A stretch of 5,095 nt of DNA from an uncultured euryarchaeote (GTDB lineage Archaea > Thermoplasmatota > Poseidoniia > Poseidoniales > Thalassarchaeaceae), in assembly GCA_937897085.1 (NCBI GenBank), contig CALCOR010000218.1, forward strand, positions 1 through 5,095, given 5' to 3'. Below, in pieces: positions 1 to 5,034 of this stretch. The notes under the pieces are model-generated. The model saw only the letters and a program-made list of their open reading frames with translations, was not told the origin of the DNA and made no database searches. Within the stretch, counting starts at the first letter, position 1; each line of letters starts with the position of its first letter. A program made the position numbers and the translations under genes.

Positions 1-1
1 C

Positions 2-211
2 ACTGGAGAGAGTCACACAGCTCTGCAGTTGTTTCGCAGTCGGCTGAATGATAACAAGGATGTCGAATATGCGAACTACTTCCTAGGCCACCCCAGCCTG
101 GACGAACCGGAAATCTACATCCGAGTTAAGAAAGGCAAGAATGCATCAAAGATTCTGAAGAATCTGTGCTCCGGACTCGCTAAGGAATTCGGGAAAGTCA
201 AGTTGTCCTGA
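2..211 (+). CDS. rpoL: DNA-directed RNA polymerase subunit L (Rpo11), 3' part only
   Basis: This is the C-terminal 69 residues of a gene whose start lies before the window. The visible protein opens with GESHTALQLFRSRL, and a conserved-looking HPSLDEPEIYIRV stretch follows near visible residues 31-43. Both match the pattern of archaeal Rpo11 / eukaryotic Rpb11: a GExHT-LxNLLR helix, then an A-Y-x3-HP segment leading into a beta strand. The family is usually about 90-100 residues, so roughly 20-30 N-terminal residues are missing only because of the window edge. In archaea Rpo11 pairs with Rpo3 (subunit D) to form the alpha-like assembly platform of RNA polymerase. The frame is open from base 2 to the TGA at 209-211. 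An internal TTG at 29 is in frame but would cut into the conserved helix, so it is not the start. truD follows after 12 bases, suggesting co-transcription. The identification rests on motif recall, not a search. Confidence 0.85.
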   Translation, partial: TGESHTALQLFRSRLNDNKDVEYANYFLGHPSLDEPEIYIRVKKGKNASKILKNLCSGLAKEFGKVKLS

Positions 212-213
212 GG
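210..213 (+). promoter_or_regulatory. Shine-Dalgarno motif of truD
   Basis: GAGG (part of GAGGCGG) overlaps the last bases of the rpoL stop codon and lies 10 bases before the truD ATG. It decides the start at 224 and supports coupled translation of rpoL and truD from one transcript. Confidence 0.6.
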
Positions 214-223
214 CGGCTGCTCG

Positions 224-1621
224 ATGCCCGAAGACGAACTGGCGCGGAGCCTCGGACTCTCAACCTGGATTTCAGAGACGGAGGGTATCGGCGGACTGCT
301 GAAGGTGCGGGTCGAAGACTTCCGCGTCGAGGAGGTGGCCAGAACACCAGCGCTCGACCACAAAGGAAGGTTCACGGTCGCCCGCATCACACTCACTGAC
401 TGGGAGACCAACCGCTTCGTCAGTAGACTGGCACGGGAGTTGAGCATCAGCCGCAAGAGAATCTTCTTCTCGGGGACGAAGGACAAACGTGCAGTGACCA
501 CACAACTGTTCGTCATCGATGCCCCAGTGCACAAGGTCGAAGTCGTTGAGTTGAAAGACGTCGACATCGAGGTGCTCGGACGTAGCCACCAGAAGTTACG
601 CTTGGGGGACCATGAGCGCAACAGATTCACTGTCGTGGTGCGCGGCTGTGCCTACGCCGACGGAACCCCGATGAGCGGCGAGCAAGCAGTCGAGCAGGTG
701 GATTCGATCATCGCCGCCCTCGATGCACGGCTTGGTGAAGCCCGTTTCCCCAACTGGATCGGTCCGCAGCGGTTCGGTTCGATGCGGCCGGTCACCGCAG
801 AGGTTGGACGCCATGTGCTGGAAGGTGATTTCCAAGGGGCTGTGGACACTTACCTTGGCATGCCCGGACTGAGAGAGTCAGAGGAGGTGGCGCTTTTCCG
901 TGAATGTTGGCGCAAGCAGCAGTCGGTGGAAGCGGCACTGGAGGTGATTCCGAGACAACTCGGTTTCGAGCGGGATATGCTCAATCACCTCAAGGGACGT
1001 GAGAATGATTGGCGCGGAGCGTTCCGCAAACTACCGAACAACCTGCAACTGATGACCATCCACGCGTTGCAGTCACTTGTGTTCAATCATGTTCTGGTAG
1101 AGCGGATCGAGCGGGACATGCCACTGACCTCTCCCCTCGTCGGAGACCTGGTCGGACCACTGCTGGAGGGTGGGAAGGTCGATGTCGGAAAACTCTCCAC
1201 CGTCGAAGAAGACACCCTGGGTCGTATCGCTCGAAACTGTCGCCTCGGCAGGCTGGCAGTCACCGGTCCGCTGCCGGGTTCCGAATCCGTGGCTGCGCTG
1301 GATGAGGCCGGAGAACTGGAACGCGCGGTGTTGGTTGACCTTGGACTAGACTCGACTGACTGGAAGGTCCCGGAGATCCCCCGCCTGACAACGAAGGGAA
1401 CGCGGCGTGCACTGACCGCGCAATTCGTGGAACTGACGCATGAAGCGGCTGCGGTGGTCGAGGAGGGTGACCTCAGCTATCGCTGGACGGACGGCCCGCA
1501 GCCCGGGGAATGCTGGCACCCCGATGGTGGCGCCGTTCGCTTCCGCTTCAGTCTGCCACCAGGAACCTATGCGACCACCTTGATGCGCGAACTGATGCGC
1601 ACGCCGATACACCAGCAGTGA
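224..1621 (+). CDS. truD: tRNA pseudouridine(13) synthase TruD
   Basis: The protein has 465 residues, somewhat long for the family (roughly 350-450). TruD enzymes isomerise uridine to pseudouridine at tRNA position 13 (position 35 in some eukaryotic substrates). The signature motif is GTKDKRAVTTQ at about 84-94, and D87 is the expected catalytic aspartate. Other family landmarks are a GDHERNRFTVVVRG segment at 128-141, PNWIGPQRFG at 176-185, and a C-terminal LPPGTYATTLMRELMR at about 444-459. Residues from about 200 to 350 correspond to the TRUD insertion domain. The ATG at 224 is favoured because a GAGG Shine-Dalgarno motif at 210-213, overlapping the rpoL stop, lies 10 bases ahead of it, and homologous sequence begins soon after. 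The gene probably shares an upstream promoter with rpoL. It converges on the aEF1B gene with a 40-base gap that has no clear T-rich terminator. All key motifs are intact and there is no frameshift. Confidence 0.95.
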   Translation: MPEDELARSLGLSTWISETEGIGGLLKVRVEDFRVEEVARTPALDHKGRFTVARITLTDWETNRFVSRLARELSISRKRIFFSGTKDKRAVTTQLFVIDAPVHKVEVVELKDVDIEVLGRSHQKLRLGDHERNRFTVVVRGCAYADGTPMSGEQAVEQVDSIIAALDARLGEARFPNWIGPQRFGSMRPVTAEVGRHVLEGDFQGAVDTYLGMPGLRESEEVALFRECWRKQQSVEAALEVIPRQLGFERDMLNHLKGRENDWRGAFRKLPNNLQLMTIHALQSLVFNHVLVERIERDMPLTSPLVGDLVGPLLEGGKVDVGKLSTVEEDTLGRIARNCRLGRLAVTGPLPGSESVAALDEAGELERAVLVDLGLDSTDWKVPEIPRLTTKGTRRALTAQFVELTHEAAAVVEEGDLSYRWTDGPQPGECWHPDGGAVRFRFSLPPGTYATTLMRELMRTPIHQQ

Positions 1622-1661
1622 GAGTAGACGTGGGCGATTCGGGCAATGTCTGACGAACAGT

Positions 1662-1931
1662 TCAGATGAGACCAATCTGCAGGACCTCGATCTCGCCGAC
1701 CCCGGATATCGCGCGGATCTCGTCTTCGAAGGAGTCGAGCGTGCCGTCGCCCTCGTCGATCACACAGTGTGCCTCTACGAACATGATTCCGAAGGCGAGC
1801 GGCTTGATCTCGACCATCTGCACGACGCCGACATCGCTCTCCAAGGATTCCATTGCGGCAGCGATTGCGTCGGCGGCGGCGTCAGCGTCCGGGTCGCACA
1901 TTATCTTGTAACGAATCGCGACACGTCCCAT
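1662..1931 (-). CDS. Translation elongation factor 1-beta (aEF1B)
   Basis: This 89-residue protein has the normal length for archaeal EF-1beta. The family is the guanine-nucleotide exchange factor of EF-1alpha, regenerating EF-1alpha-GTP from EF-1alpha-GDP during elongation in the cytoplasm. The sequence fits its small ferredoxin-like fold. An N-terminal strand is followed by an acidic, alanine-rich helix at about 13-31. The hallmark IKPLAFGIMFVEA lies at 42-54, a helix at about 64-75, and a final strand GVGEIEVLQIGLI at 77-89. The IxPLAFG motif is the strongest recognition point. The ATG at 1931 is preceded by GAGGTGG, which overlaps the TGA of the upstream zinc-ribbon gene; only 9 bases separate the two genes, so they form a tight pair. 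The zinc ribbon-EF-1beta order is a recurrent archaeal arrangement. Transcription probably starts at the promoter upstream of the zinc-ribbon gene. Confidence 0.9.
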   Translation of the reverse strand: MGRVAIRYKIMCDPDADAAADAIAAAMESLESDVGVVQMVEIKPLAFGIMFVEAHCVIDEGDGTLDSFEDEIRAISGVGEIEVLQIGLI

Positions 1932-1935
1932 CGTT

Positions 1936-1942
1936 CCACCTC
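1936..1942 (-). promoter_or_regulatory. Shine-Dalgarno motif of the EF-1beta gene
   Basis: Read on the minus strand, GAGGTGG starts inside the TGA stop of the zinc-ribbon gene and ends about 4 bases before the EF-1beta ATG. It is a strong purine motif overlapping a stop codon, which points to translational coupling of the two genes. The spacing is short, so the effective core is probably the GAGG. Confidence 0.55.
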
Positions 1943-2108
1943 AGGGGCCTTTGAAGCCGCAACCGGGGCAGATGTATGGGACACCTTGGTTGCGGCAACG
2001 GGCGCTGCGACCGATGCCCTCGCCACAGCTCGGGCAGGGAAAAGCGGTGCTCATCCTCTCGGTCAACGGGAGTCCTGAGGCGGTGCAGACCTCGGCTTTC
2101 TTGCTCAT
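1941..2108 (-). CDS. Small zinc-ribbon protein (COG2888-type, HVO_2753-like)
   Basis: This 55-residue protein belongs by pattern to the archaeal zinc-ribbon micro-proteins predicted to bind RNA and act in translation. They usually carry four cysteine knuckles: CxxCG, CPxCG, RCxxCR and CPxCG, with a terminal GFxGP. Here CPSC (25-28) and CPGC (47-50) are intact and the protein ends CGFKGP. The first knuckle, however, reads C8-T-A-S11-G and the third S35-A-R-C38-R, so one cysteine of each is replaced by serine. The frame stays open upstream to 2162, but the ATG at 2108 is chosen because GAGGT lies 7 bases before it on a short leader behind a TATA-like box. The longer form would start ahead of that promoter. 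It lies 9 bases upstream of the EF-1beta gene, consistent with a shared job in translation; the molecular role is not established. Confidence 0.85.
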   Translation of the reverse strand: MSKKAEVCTASGLPLTERMSTAFPCPSCGEGIGRSARCRNQGVPYICPGCGFKGP

Positions 2109-2115
2109 GCTCACA

Positions 2116-2120
2116 ACCTC
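2116..2120 (-). promoter_or_regulatory. Shine-Dalgarno motif of the zinc-ribbon gene
   Basis: GAGGT on the minus strand lies 7 bases before the ATG at 2108. It selects this start over the further upstream in-frame ATG at 2162. Confidence 0.6.
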
Positions 2121-2145
2121 TGATGGACCGCCGAACGGCTGCCCC

Positions 2146-2153
2146 CTTTTATG
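2146..2153 (-). promoter_or_regulatory. TATA-like box of the zinc-ribbon / EF-1beta operon
   Basis: On the minus strand the box reads CATAAAAG, an AT-rich island in otherwise GC-rich sequence between the OB-fold gene and the zinc-ribbon gene. Initiation about 25 bases downstream would fall near 2121-2126. That gives a leader of roughly 13-18 bases, just long enough to carry the GAGGT motif. The spacing is what an archaeal TBP/TFB promoter would give; no clear BRE was recognised. Confidence 0.5.
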
Positions 2154-2187
2154 ATTGCTCAACGGCAGACGACGTGGCTGTGGGCGC

Positions 2188-2628
2188 TCACGAGTCGAGT
2201 ACGGTCAACTGACCATGACGCCCGGTGCTGACAACCAGTTCTCCGTGGCTGCGCCGGCACCATCCACCCTCGATGCGCACGACGTTCCCGGTGCTCACCT
2301 GATCGACCTGATCACCCCACAGAACCAGTCCGACGATTCCGGTCTCATCACGAGCGCATCCGGCCGCTACCGCACCATGGTAATTGGGACTCGACACCAA
2401 CCGCCGCGGATAACGGCGCAGCACGAGTACCTCCAGATTGGTGAACCCTGCTCCGGGCTTGAGTTCTCGCACCTGCATTCGAGCAGGTTTGGGTGCTGCG
2501 TCACCCTCGCCACGCCCCGTGGACTCGGCGAGCCCTGCATGACGCAGGATCGCCAGCGTCCTCTCGCTGGTGGCATCGTTTCCATTCGTTCTTCCATTCC
2601 GATTCGTTGTCCTCATCGTTCGAGACAT
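2188..2628 (-). CDS. Single-OB-fold RPA/SSB-like nucleic-acid-binding protein
   Basis: From the ATG at 2628 the protein has 146 residues. The C-terminal 96 residues (about 51-146) form a recognisable OB fold of the archaeal RPA/SSB type (COG1599-like). It contains VRELKPG at 53-59, DETGIVGLVLWGDQ at 94-107, and GNVVRIEGGW at 114-123 leading to a GELVVSTGRHGQL strand. The DETG-I-x-L-x-LWGD and GxVVRI patterns are typical. The first 50 residues are polar and low-complexity (NRNGRTNGND), with one helix-like piece. It likely binds single-stranded DNA or RNA; which one cannot be told. The start is uncertain. A GTG at 2739 overlaps the rlmE stop and would add 37 unremarkable residues, and an ATG at 2616 is 12 bases inside. 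No Shine-Dalgarno motif or TATA box supports any choice. It probably depends on readthrough from rlmE. Confidence 0.75.
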   Translation of the reverse strand: MSRTMRTTNRNGRTNGNDATSERTLAILRHAGLAESTGRGEGDAAPKPARMQVRELKPGAGFTNLEVLVLRRYPRRLVSSPNYHGAVAAGCARDETGIVGLVLWGDQVDQVSTGNVVRIEGGWCRRSHGELVVSTGRHGQLTVLDS

Positions 2629-2707
2629 ACCAAGGTCAACTGAGCGCCATGGGTTGTCTGTTGTGGCAGGGGTGAGCCGAAACTGAAAGTGCACGCCGAG
2701 GCCTTCG

Positions 2708-2735
2708 CGTTCACCACGACGCCTCAAAGTGAACG
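2708..2735 (-). repeat. Inverted repeat (7-bp arms, 14-base loop) just after rlmE
   Basis: CGTTCAC at 2708-2714 and GTGAACG at 2729-2735 are exact inverted copies separated by 14 bases. The hairpin begins directly after the rlmE stop codon (2736-2738), in the gap before the OB-fold gene. No T-run follows on the minus strand, so it does not look like an intrinsic terminator. It could be a processing or stability element, or chance. If the OB-fold gene really starts at 2739, the repeat would lie within coding sequence. Confidence 0.4.
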
Positions 2736-3500
2736 TCACTCGTCATCGCCGGAGGTGGACTTGACCAACCTGAATCCAACGCGGCCCGCTTCTCGCCGCT
2801 CGTCAGACTCGCCCGCGGGTATCACGAATCCATCATCTGCAAGGCTCCGATTCACCAACTCTTGAACAGACATGGTGCCAGTTCCCTTGCTGGGTTTCTC
2901 CTTCCTGTTGCGGCATACCAGGTATGTTTCAGAGGAGCTGTTGCGACTGGCATCGGGAGAGAATCGCTGCACAGTGGAGAAGCGGGTGTTCGCTGCAGAA
3001 ATGAGCGCCTCGATACCTCTGCCCTGGAACACCTTGGTCACCAACACCCCGCCTGAGCCCATCAGAGGGTATGCGAAATCGAACACCGAGCACACGAGAT
3101 CAGTTGAGATCGCCTGGTCCATCTCGTACTGCCCCGTCAACCCCGGGGAGATGTCCGAAACAACGACACGCAGGATATCACCTTCGAGTGCGTCGCGGAT
3201 GCGCTGCTGAGTACCTTCATCGGTGATGTCGCCGACAACGAACGTGCAGCCGTCAACCGGTGCGCATCCCTTCAGGTCGACTCCGATGACCGCGCCATCC
3301 TCGCCCACCTCCTCCACTGCCACCTGGGACCAACCCCCTGGGTGACAACCGACATCGAGGACGGTGTCGCCCCGCCGGATTACCCCGAACCGCTCCTGGA
3401 TCTGCTTCAACTTGAACGCCGAACGTGTGCGATAACCCGTGTTGCGAGCCTCGCGTTGCCATGCGTCGCTCCGGTTCGTCGACCCTCGCCGGTTGCTCAT
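2736..3500 (-). CDS. rlmE: FtsJ/RlmE-type 23S rRNA (uridine-2'-O)-methyltransferase
   Basis: This 254-residue SAM-dependent methyltransferase belongs to the RrmJ/FtsJ family, whose bacterial member 2'-O-methylates U2552 in the A-loop of 23S rRNA. The Rossmann core spans about residues 20-198. It holds the SAM motif DVGCHPGGW (49-57), GDITDE (90-95) and VVSDISPG (113-120). The K-D-K-E set aligns as K30 (SAFKL), D116, K156 (VTKVFQG) and E191 (SSSETYLV), so catalysis should be intact. The common AAPGGW is CHPGGW here. Residues from about 200 onward form a charged tail of about 55 residues that does not look like the TRAM domain of some archaeal relatives. The start at 3500 is chosen because the family N-terminus (YRTRSAFKL) follows shortly and a TATA-like box centred about 26 bases upstream predicts a leaderless message. 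The frame runs on to 3698, but that stretch is antisense to the divergent gene. Confidence 0.92.
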   Translation of the reverse strand: MSNRRGSTNRSDAWQREARNTGYRTRSAFKLKQIQERFGVIRRGDTVLDVGCHPGGWSQVAVEEVGEDGAVIGVDLKGCAPVDGCTFVVGDITDEGTQQRIRDALEGDILRVVVSDISPGLTGQYEMDQAISTDLVCSVFDFAYPLMGSGGVLVTKVFQGRGIEALISAANTRFSTVQRFSPDASRNSSSETYLVCRNRKEKPSKGTGTMSVQELVNRSLADDGFVIPAGESDERREAGRVGFRLVKSTSGDDE

Positions 3501-3522
3501 TGTGCGGCCGGCGCCGCCGGGC

Positions 3523-3531
3523 ATATGTAAA
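3523..3531 (-). promoter_or_regulatory. TATA-like box of rlmE, possibly shared with the divergent gene
   Basis: On the minus strand it reads TTTACATAT. Its centre lies about 26-27 bases before the rlmE ATG, the spacing expected if transcription starts at the ATG itself (leaderless), and no Shine-Dalgarno motif precedes that ATG. It is the only AT-rich block between the two divergent genes. On the plus strand the same bases read ATATGTAAA, about 26 bases before an in-frame GTG at 3551 of the thioredoxin-like gene. Flanking GC-rich sequence gives no obvious BRE to fix direction. Confidence 0.55.
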
Positions 3532-3544
3532 GGGGGCGCGTGGG

Positions 3545-4612
3545 ATGCGCGTGCTGGACAGCATGGCGGGAACGAGTGGTACGCAACCTTCACCAGTCGT
3601 TGTCCGCGCGCTGGCGCTGACATTGCTGCTGGCATCGGCGCTCGCGCTACCGGCCACAGCGTCACAGATGGGCGAAGGAACGCTGCTCGAAGGTTCACTG
3701 CAGGTGAGTGGAGGTGGTACGGTCCTGCAGGAGCAGGTCACCGCCACGTGGTGCGAAATCTGCGCTCGTAGCGACCCGCGCGTGAGCGCTTTCGAACAGT
3801 CTGTTTCTCCGCGGGTCCAGCGGATAGCCCTGCACCCAGACGATGGTTCCGATCCGCTCGGAACACGAATATCGTCGCACAGAATAGTGCGTTTGGGGGA
3901 GAATCCAGCCACGCTTCCTGTACCGTCCTTCTGGCACGATGGTCAAGGGCAGTTCACAGGAGAGGTGAGCGAAGGGAGGCTGCAGCTGCTGCTGCTGGCG
4001 GCAGAGAGTGAGCGGAGAGCTGACACTGAGTTGGACCTGAGAGTAGAACGCACGCACGTCTCCATCATCATCGATGTGCACCTCGATGTGGTGGCGGGCC
4101 AGAATCTCAACGACACCCAGTTGAGCCTGTTCGTGACAGAAGACGACGTTGACCTCGGGGCGGAGGAGGCTGCCCGGATGAATGGCATCAGCAGGCATCA
4201 GGGTGTGGCGCGGGCGCTGATTGAGGTCCCACTGACCGAAGTGGCCGACTCACAGCGGGAAGCGGCGGCTGCTTCAGTGGCATTCGCTGAACCTGTCGAG
4301 GCATGGAGCGCCACGCTCGAACGCCACGGTGACGTGATTCATCTGAGACTCCAGTTGGTACCTGACACGTCATGGACGCTCGGCAGCCTCGGATTCACGG
4401 TGGTGCATGAATCGGTCATCGGGGTCGATGACCTGCGCGTACTCGGCGCCGTCTCGGCCATGCAACGGGATGAGGTGCCCGAAGGAGGCGGTGGCGGATG
4501 GGTTCTGGTCGCCATACTGTTCCTCTCCTGTATGTTGATGGCGCCAGAGATTTCGTCAAGACTGGCGCGTTGGACCGGATTCGACTTTGAGGGGCCTGCC
4601 GAGGATGCCTGA
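3545..4612 (+). CDS. Exported, membrane-anchored thioredoxin-like protein
   Basis: From the ATG at 3545 it has 355 residues. A signal peptide fits residues 1-40, with a hydrophobic core LALTLLLASALALPATA at about 23-39. A thioredoxin-like segment follows: TATWCEICARSDP (67-79) carries a WCxxC redox pair at C70 and C73. HPDDGSDP is at 97-104 and a probable cis-proline region LPVPSFWHDGQGQFTG at 124-139. The WC-x2-C, HPDDGxDP and PS-x-DG layout resembles Omp28-type thioredoxin-like proteins. Residues about 160-310 look like beta-rich extracellular sequence of unknown function. A glycine run (314-318) leads into a membrane segment, WVLVAILFLSCMLMAPEI (319-336), with a short basic-then-acidic cytoplasmic tail. 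The likely topology is domain outside, C-terminus inside. The start is uncertain: GTG 3551 and ATG 3563 are also in frame and keep the signal peptide. The substrate is unknown; an extracytoplasmic thiol-disulfide role is inferred. Confidence 0.8.
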   Translation: MRVLDSMAGTSGTQPSPVVVRALALTLLLASALALPATASQMGEGTLLEGSLQVSGGGTVLQEQVTATWCEICARSDPRVSAFEQSVSPRVQRIALHPDDGSDPLGTRISSHRIVRLGENPATLPVPSFWHDGQGQFTGEVSEGRLQLLLLAAESERRADTELDLRVERTHVSIIIDVHLDVVAGQNLNDTQLSLFVTEDDVDLGAEEAARMNGISRHQGVARALIEVPLTEVADSQREAAAASVAFAEPVEAWSATLERHGDVIHLRLQLVPDTSWTLGSLGFTVVHESVIGVDDLRVLGAVSAMQRDEVPEGGGGGWVLVAILFLSCMLMAPEISSRLARWTGFDFEGPAEDA

Positions 4613-4664
4613 CGCCCGTATTGCGTTCGGTGCCAACTCTTCCGCCGAAACATCATGATTTGTC

Positions 4665-4677
4665 ATTGGACTCCAAT
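4665..4677. repeat. Short dyad ATTGGA-c-TCCAAT, possible operator
   Basis: Two exact 6-base arms flank a single central base, too tight to fold as an RNA hairpin but suited to a dimeric DNA-binding protein. It lies in the 137-base gap between the thioredoxin-like gene and the unknown small gene, about 45 bases upstream of the latter's TATA-like box. A 13-base palindrome can occur by chance, so confidence is low. Confidence 0.3.
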
Positions 4678-4717
4678 AAGGTATTCGTATCCCCGTTCGC
4701 GTATGTTCTATGAATTG

Positions 4718-4725
4718 CTTTATGA
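4718..4725 (+). promoter_or_regulatory. TATA-like box of the small unknown gene
   Basis: CTTTATGA lies in an AT-rich stretch and is centred about 28 bases before the ATG at 4750, which predicts a leaderless or near-leaderless transcript. No Shine-Dalgarno motif precedes that ATG, in agreement. A weaker AT block, CTATTA, lies at 4728-4733. Confidence 0.5.
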
Positions 4726-4749
4726 CCTATTAGCACCATCATTATCTTG

Positions 4750-5034
4750 ATGGAGCGGAAAACCGAACCCGAAGACATGCGGGACGAGACAGTCGTCGTC
4801 ACGCGTGAATGGATCGTCGAGTACATCGTAGAGATTCCCGGGGAGGACGCCCTCAACCACCTTTCCATCCTGCGCGGCCAGGACGTGCACGACGTGCAGG
4901 CGCGTCTCTATCAGGAGTTGCGCGAGGAGTATCCGGCCAGCGAAAGGATCGAGGTGACTGTCATCCGCCTGCTGCCCGTCGAGAAGGATACCGACGAACA
5001 GATGTTCGAACTCGGCGGCGTCTACCAACCCTAA
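4750..5034 (+). CDS. Small acidic protein of unknown function
   Basis: I do not recognise this 94-residue protein. After a charged N-terminus (about 1-14), VVVTREWIVEYIVEIPG (15-31) looks like a long beta strand. A helical stretch runs from about 32 to 62 (NHLSILRG, then VQARLYQELREEYP), and ERIEVTVIRLLPVE (65-78) looks like a second strand before an acidic tail. This strand-helix-strand pattern suggests a compact alpha/beta domain, soluble and cytoplasmic. There is no signal peptide, membrane segment or cysteine. The ATG at 4750 is chosen because it lies about 28 bases after a TATA-like box; a TTG at 4747 directly before it is in frame, and another ATG occurs at 4777. It has its own promoter and is not obviously in an operon with the gene before it. 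Codon use matches its neighbours, supporting a real gene. Confidence 0.7.
   Translation: MERKTEPEDMRDETVVVTREWIVEYIVEIPGEDALNHLSILRGQDVHDVQARLYQELREEYPASERIEVTVIRLLPVEKDTDEQMFELGGVYQP

Noticed and set aside
115..630. A 171-residue minus-strand reading frame opposite truD and rpoL
   Set aside because: It lies antisense to the strongly supported truD, is serine/arginine-rich in the way of shadow frames, and has no recognisable motif.
1622..1661. A transcription terminator between the convergent truD and EF-1beta genes
   Set aside because: The 40-base gap has no T-run on either strand and no strong hairpin that I could see.
2155..2643. A 162-residue plus-strand reading frame opposite the OB-fold gene
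   Set aside because: The minus strand carries a clear OB-fold pattern; the plus-strand product shows no domain and also covers the zinc-ribbon promoter.
3501..3698. A 66-residue N-terminal extension of RlmE
   Set aside because: It would cross the promoter region and run antisense to the signal peptide of the divergent gene. The family N-terminus starts after 3500.
3253..3912. A 219-residue minus-strand reading frame spanning the divergent promoter
   Set aside because: It overlaps rlmE in another frame and is antisense to the thioredoxin-like gene, and its composition is typical of a shadow frame.
4884..4901. Tandem GACGTGCA repeat
   Set aside because: It is two short copies within the coding frame (Asp-Val-His-Asp-Val-Gln) and is adequately explained by codon use.
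4653..5028. Two overlapping minus-strand reading frames opposite the small unknown gene
   Set aside because: Neither has a start signal, and one covers the AT-rich promoter region. The plus-strand gene has better-placed signals.
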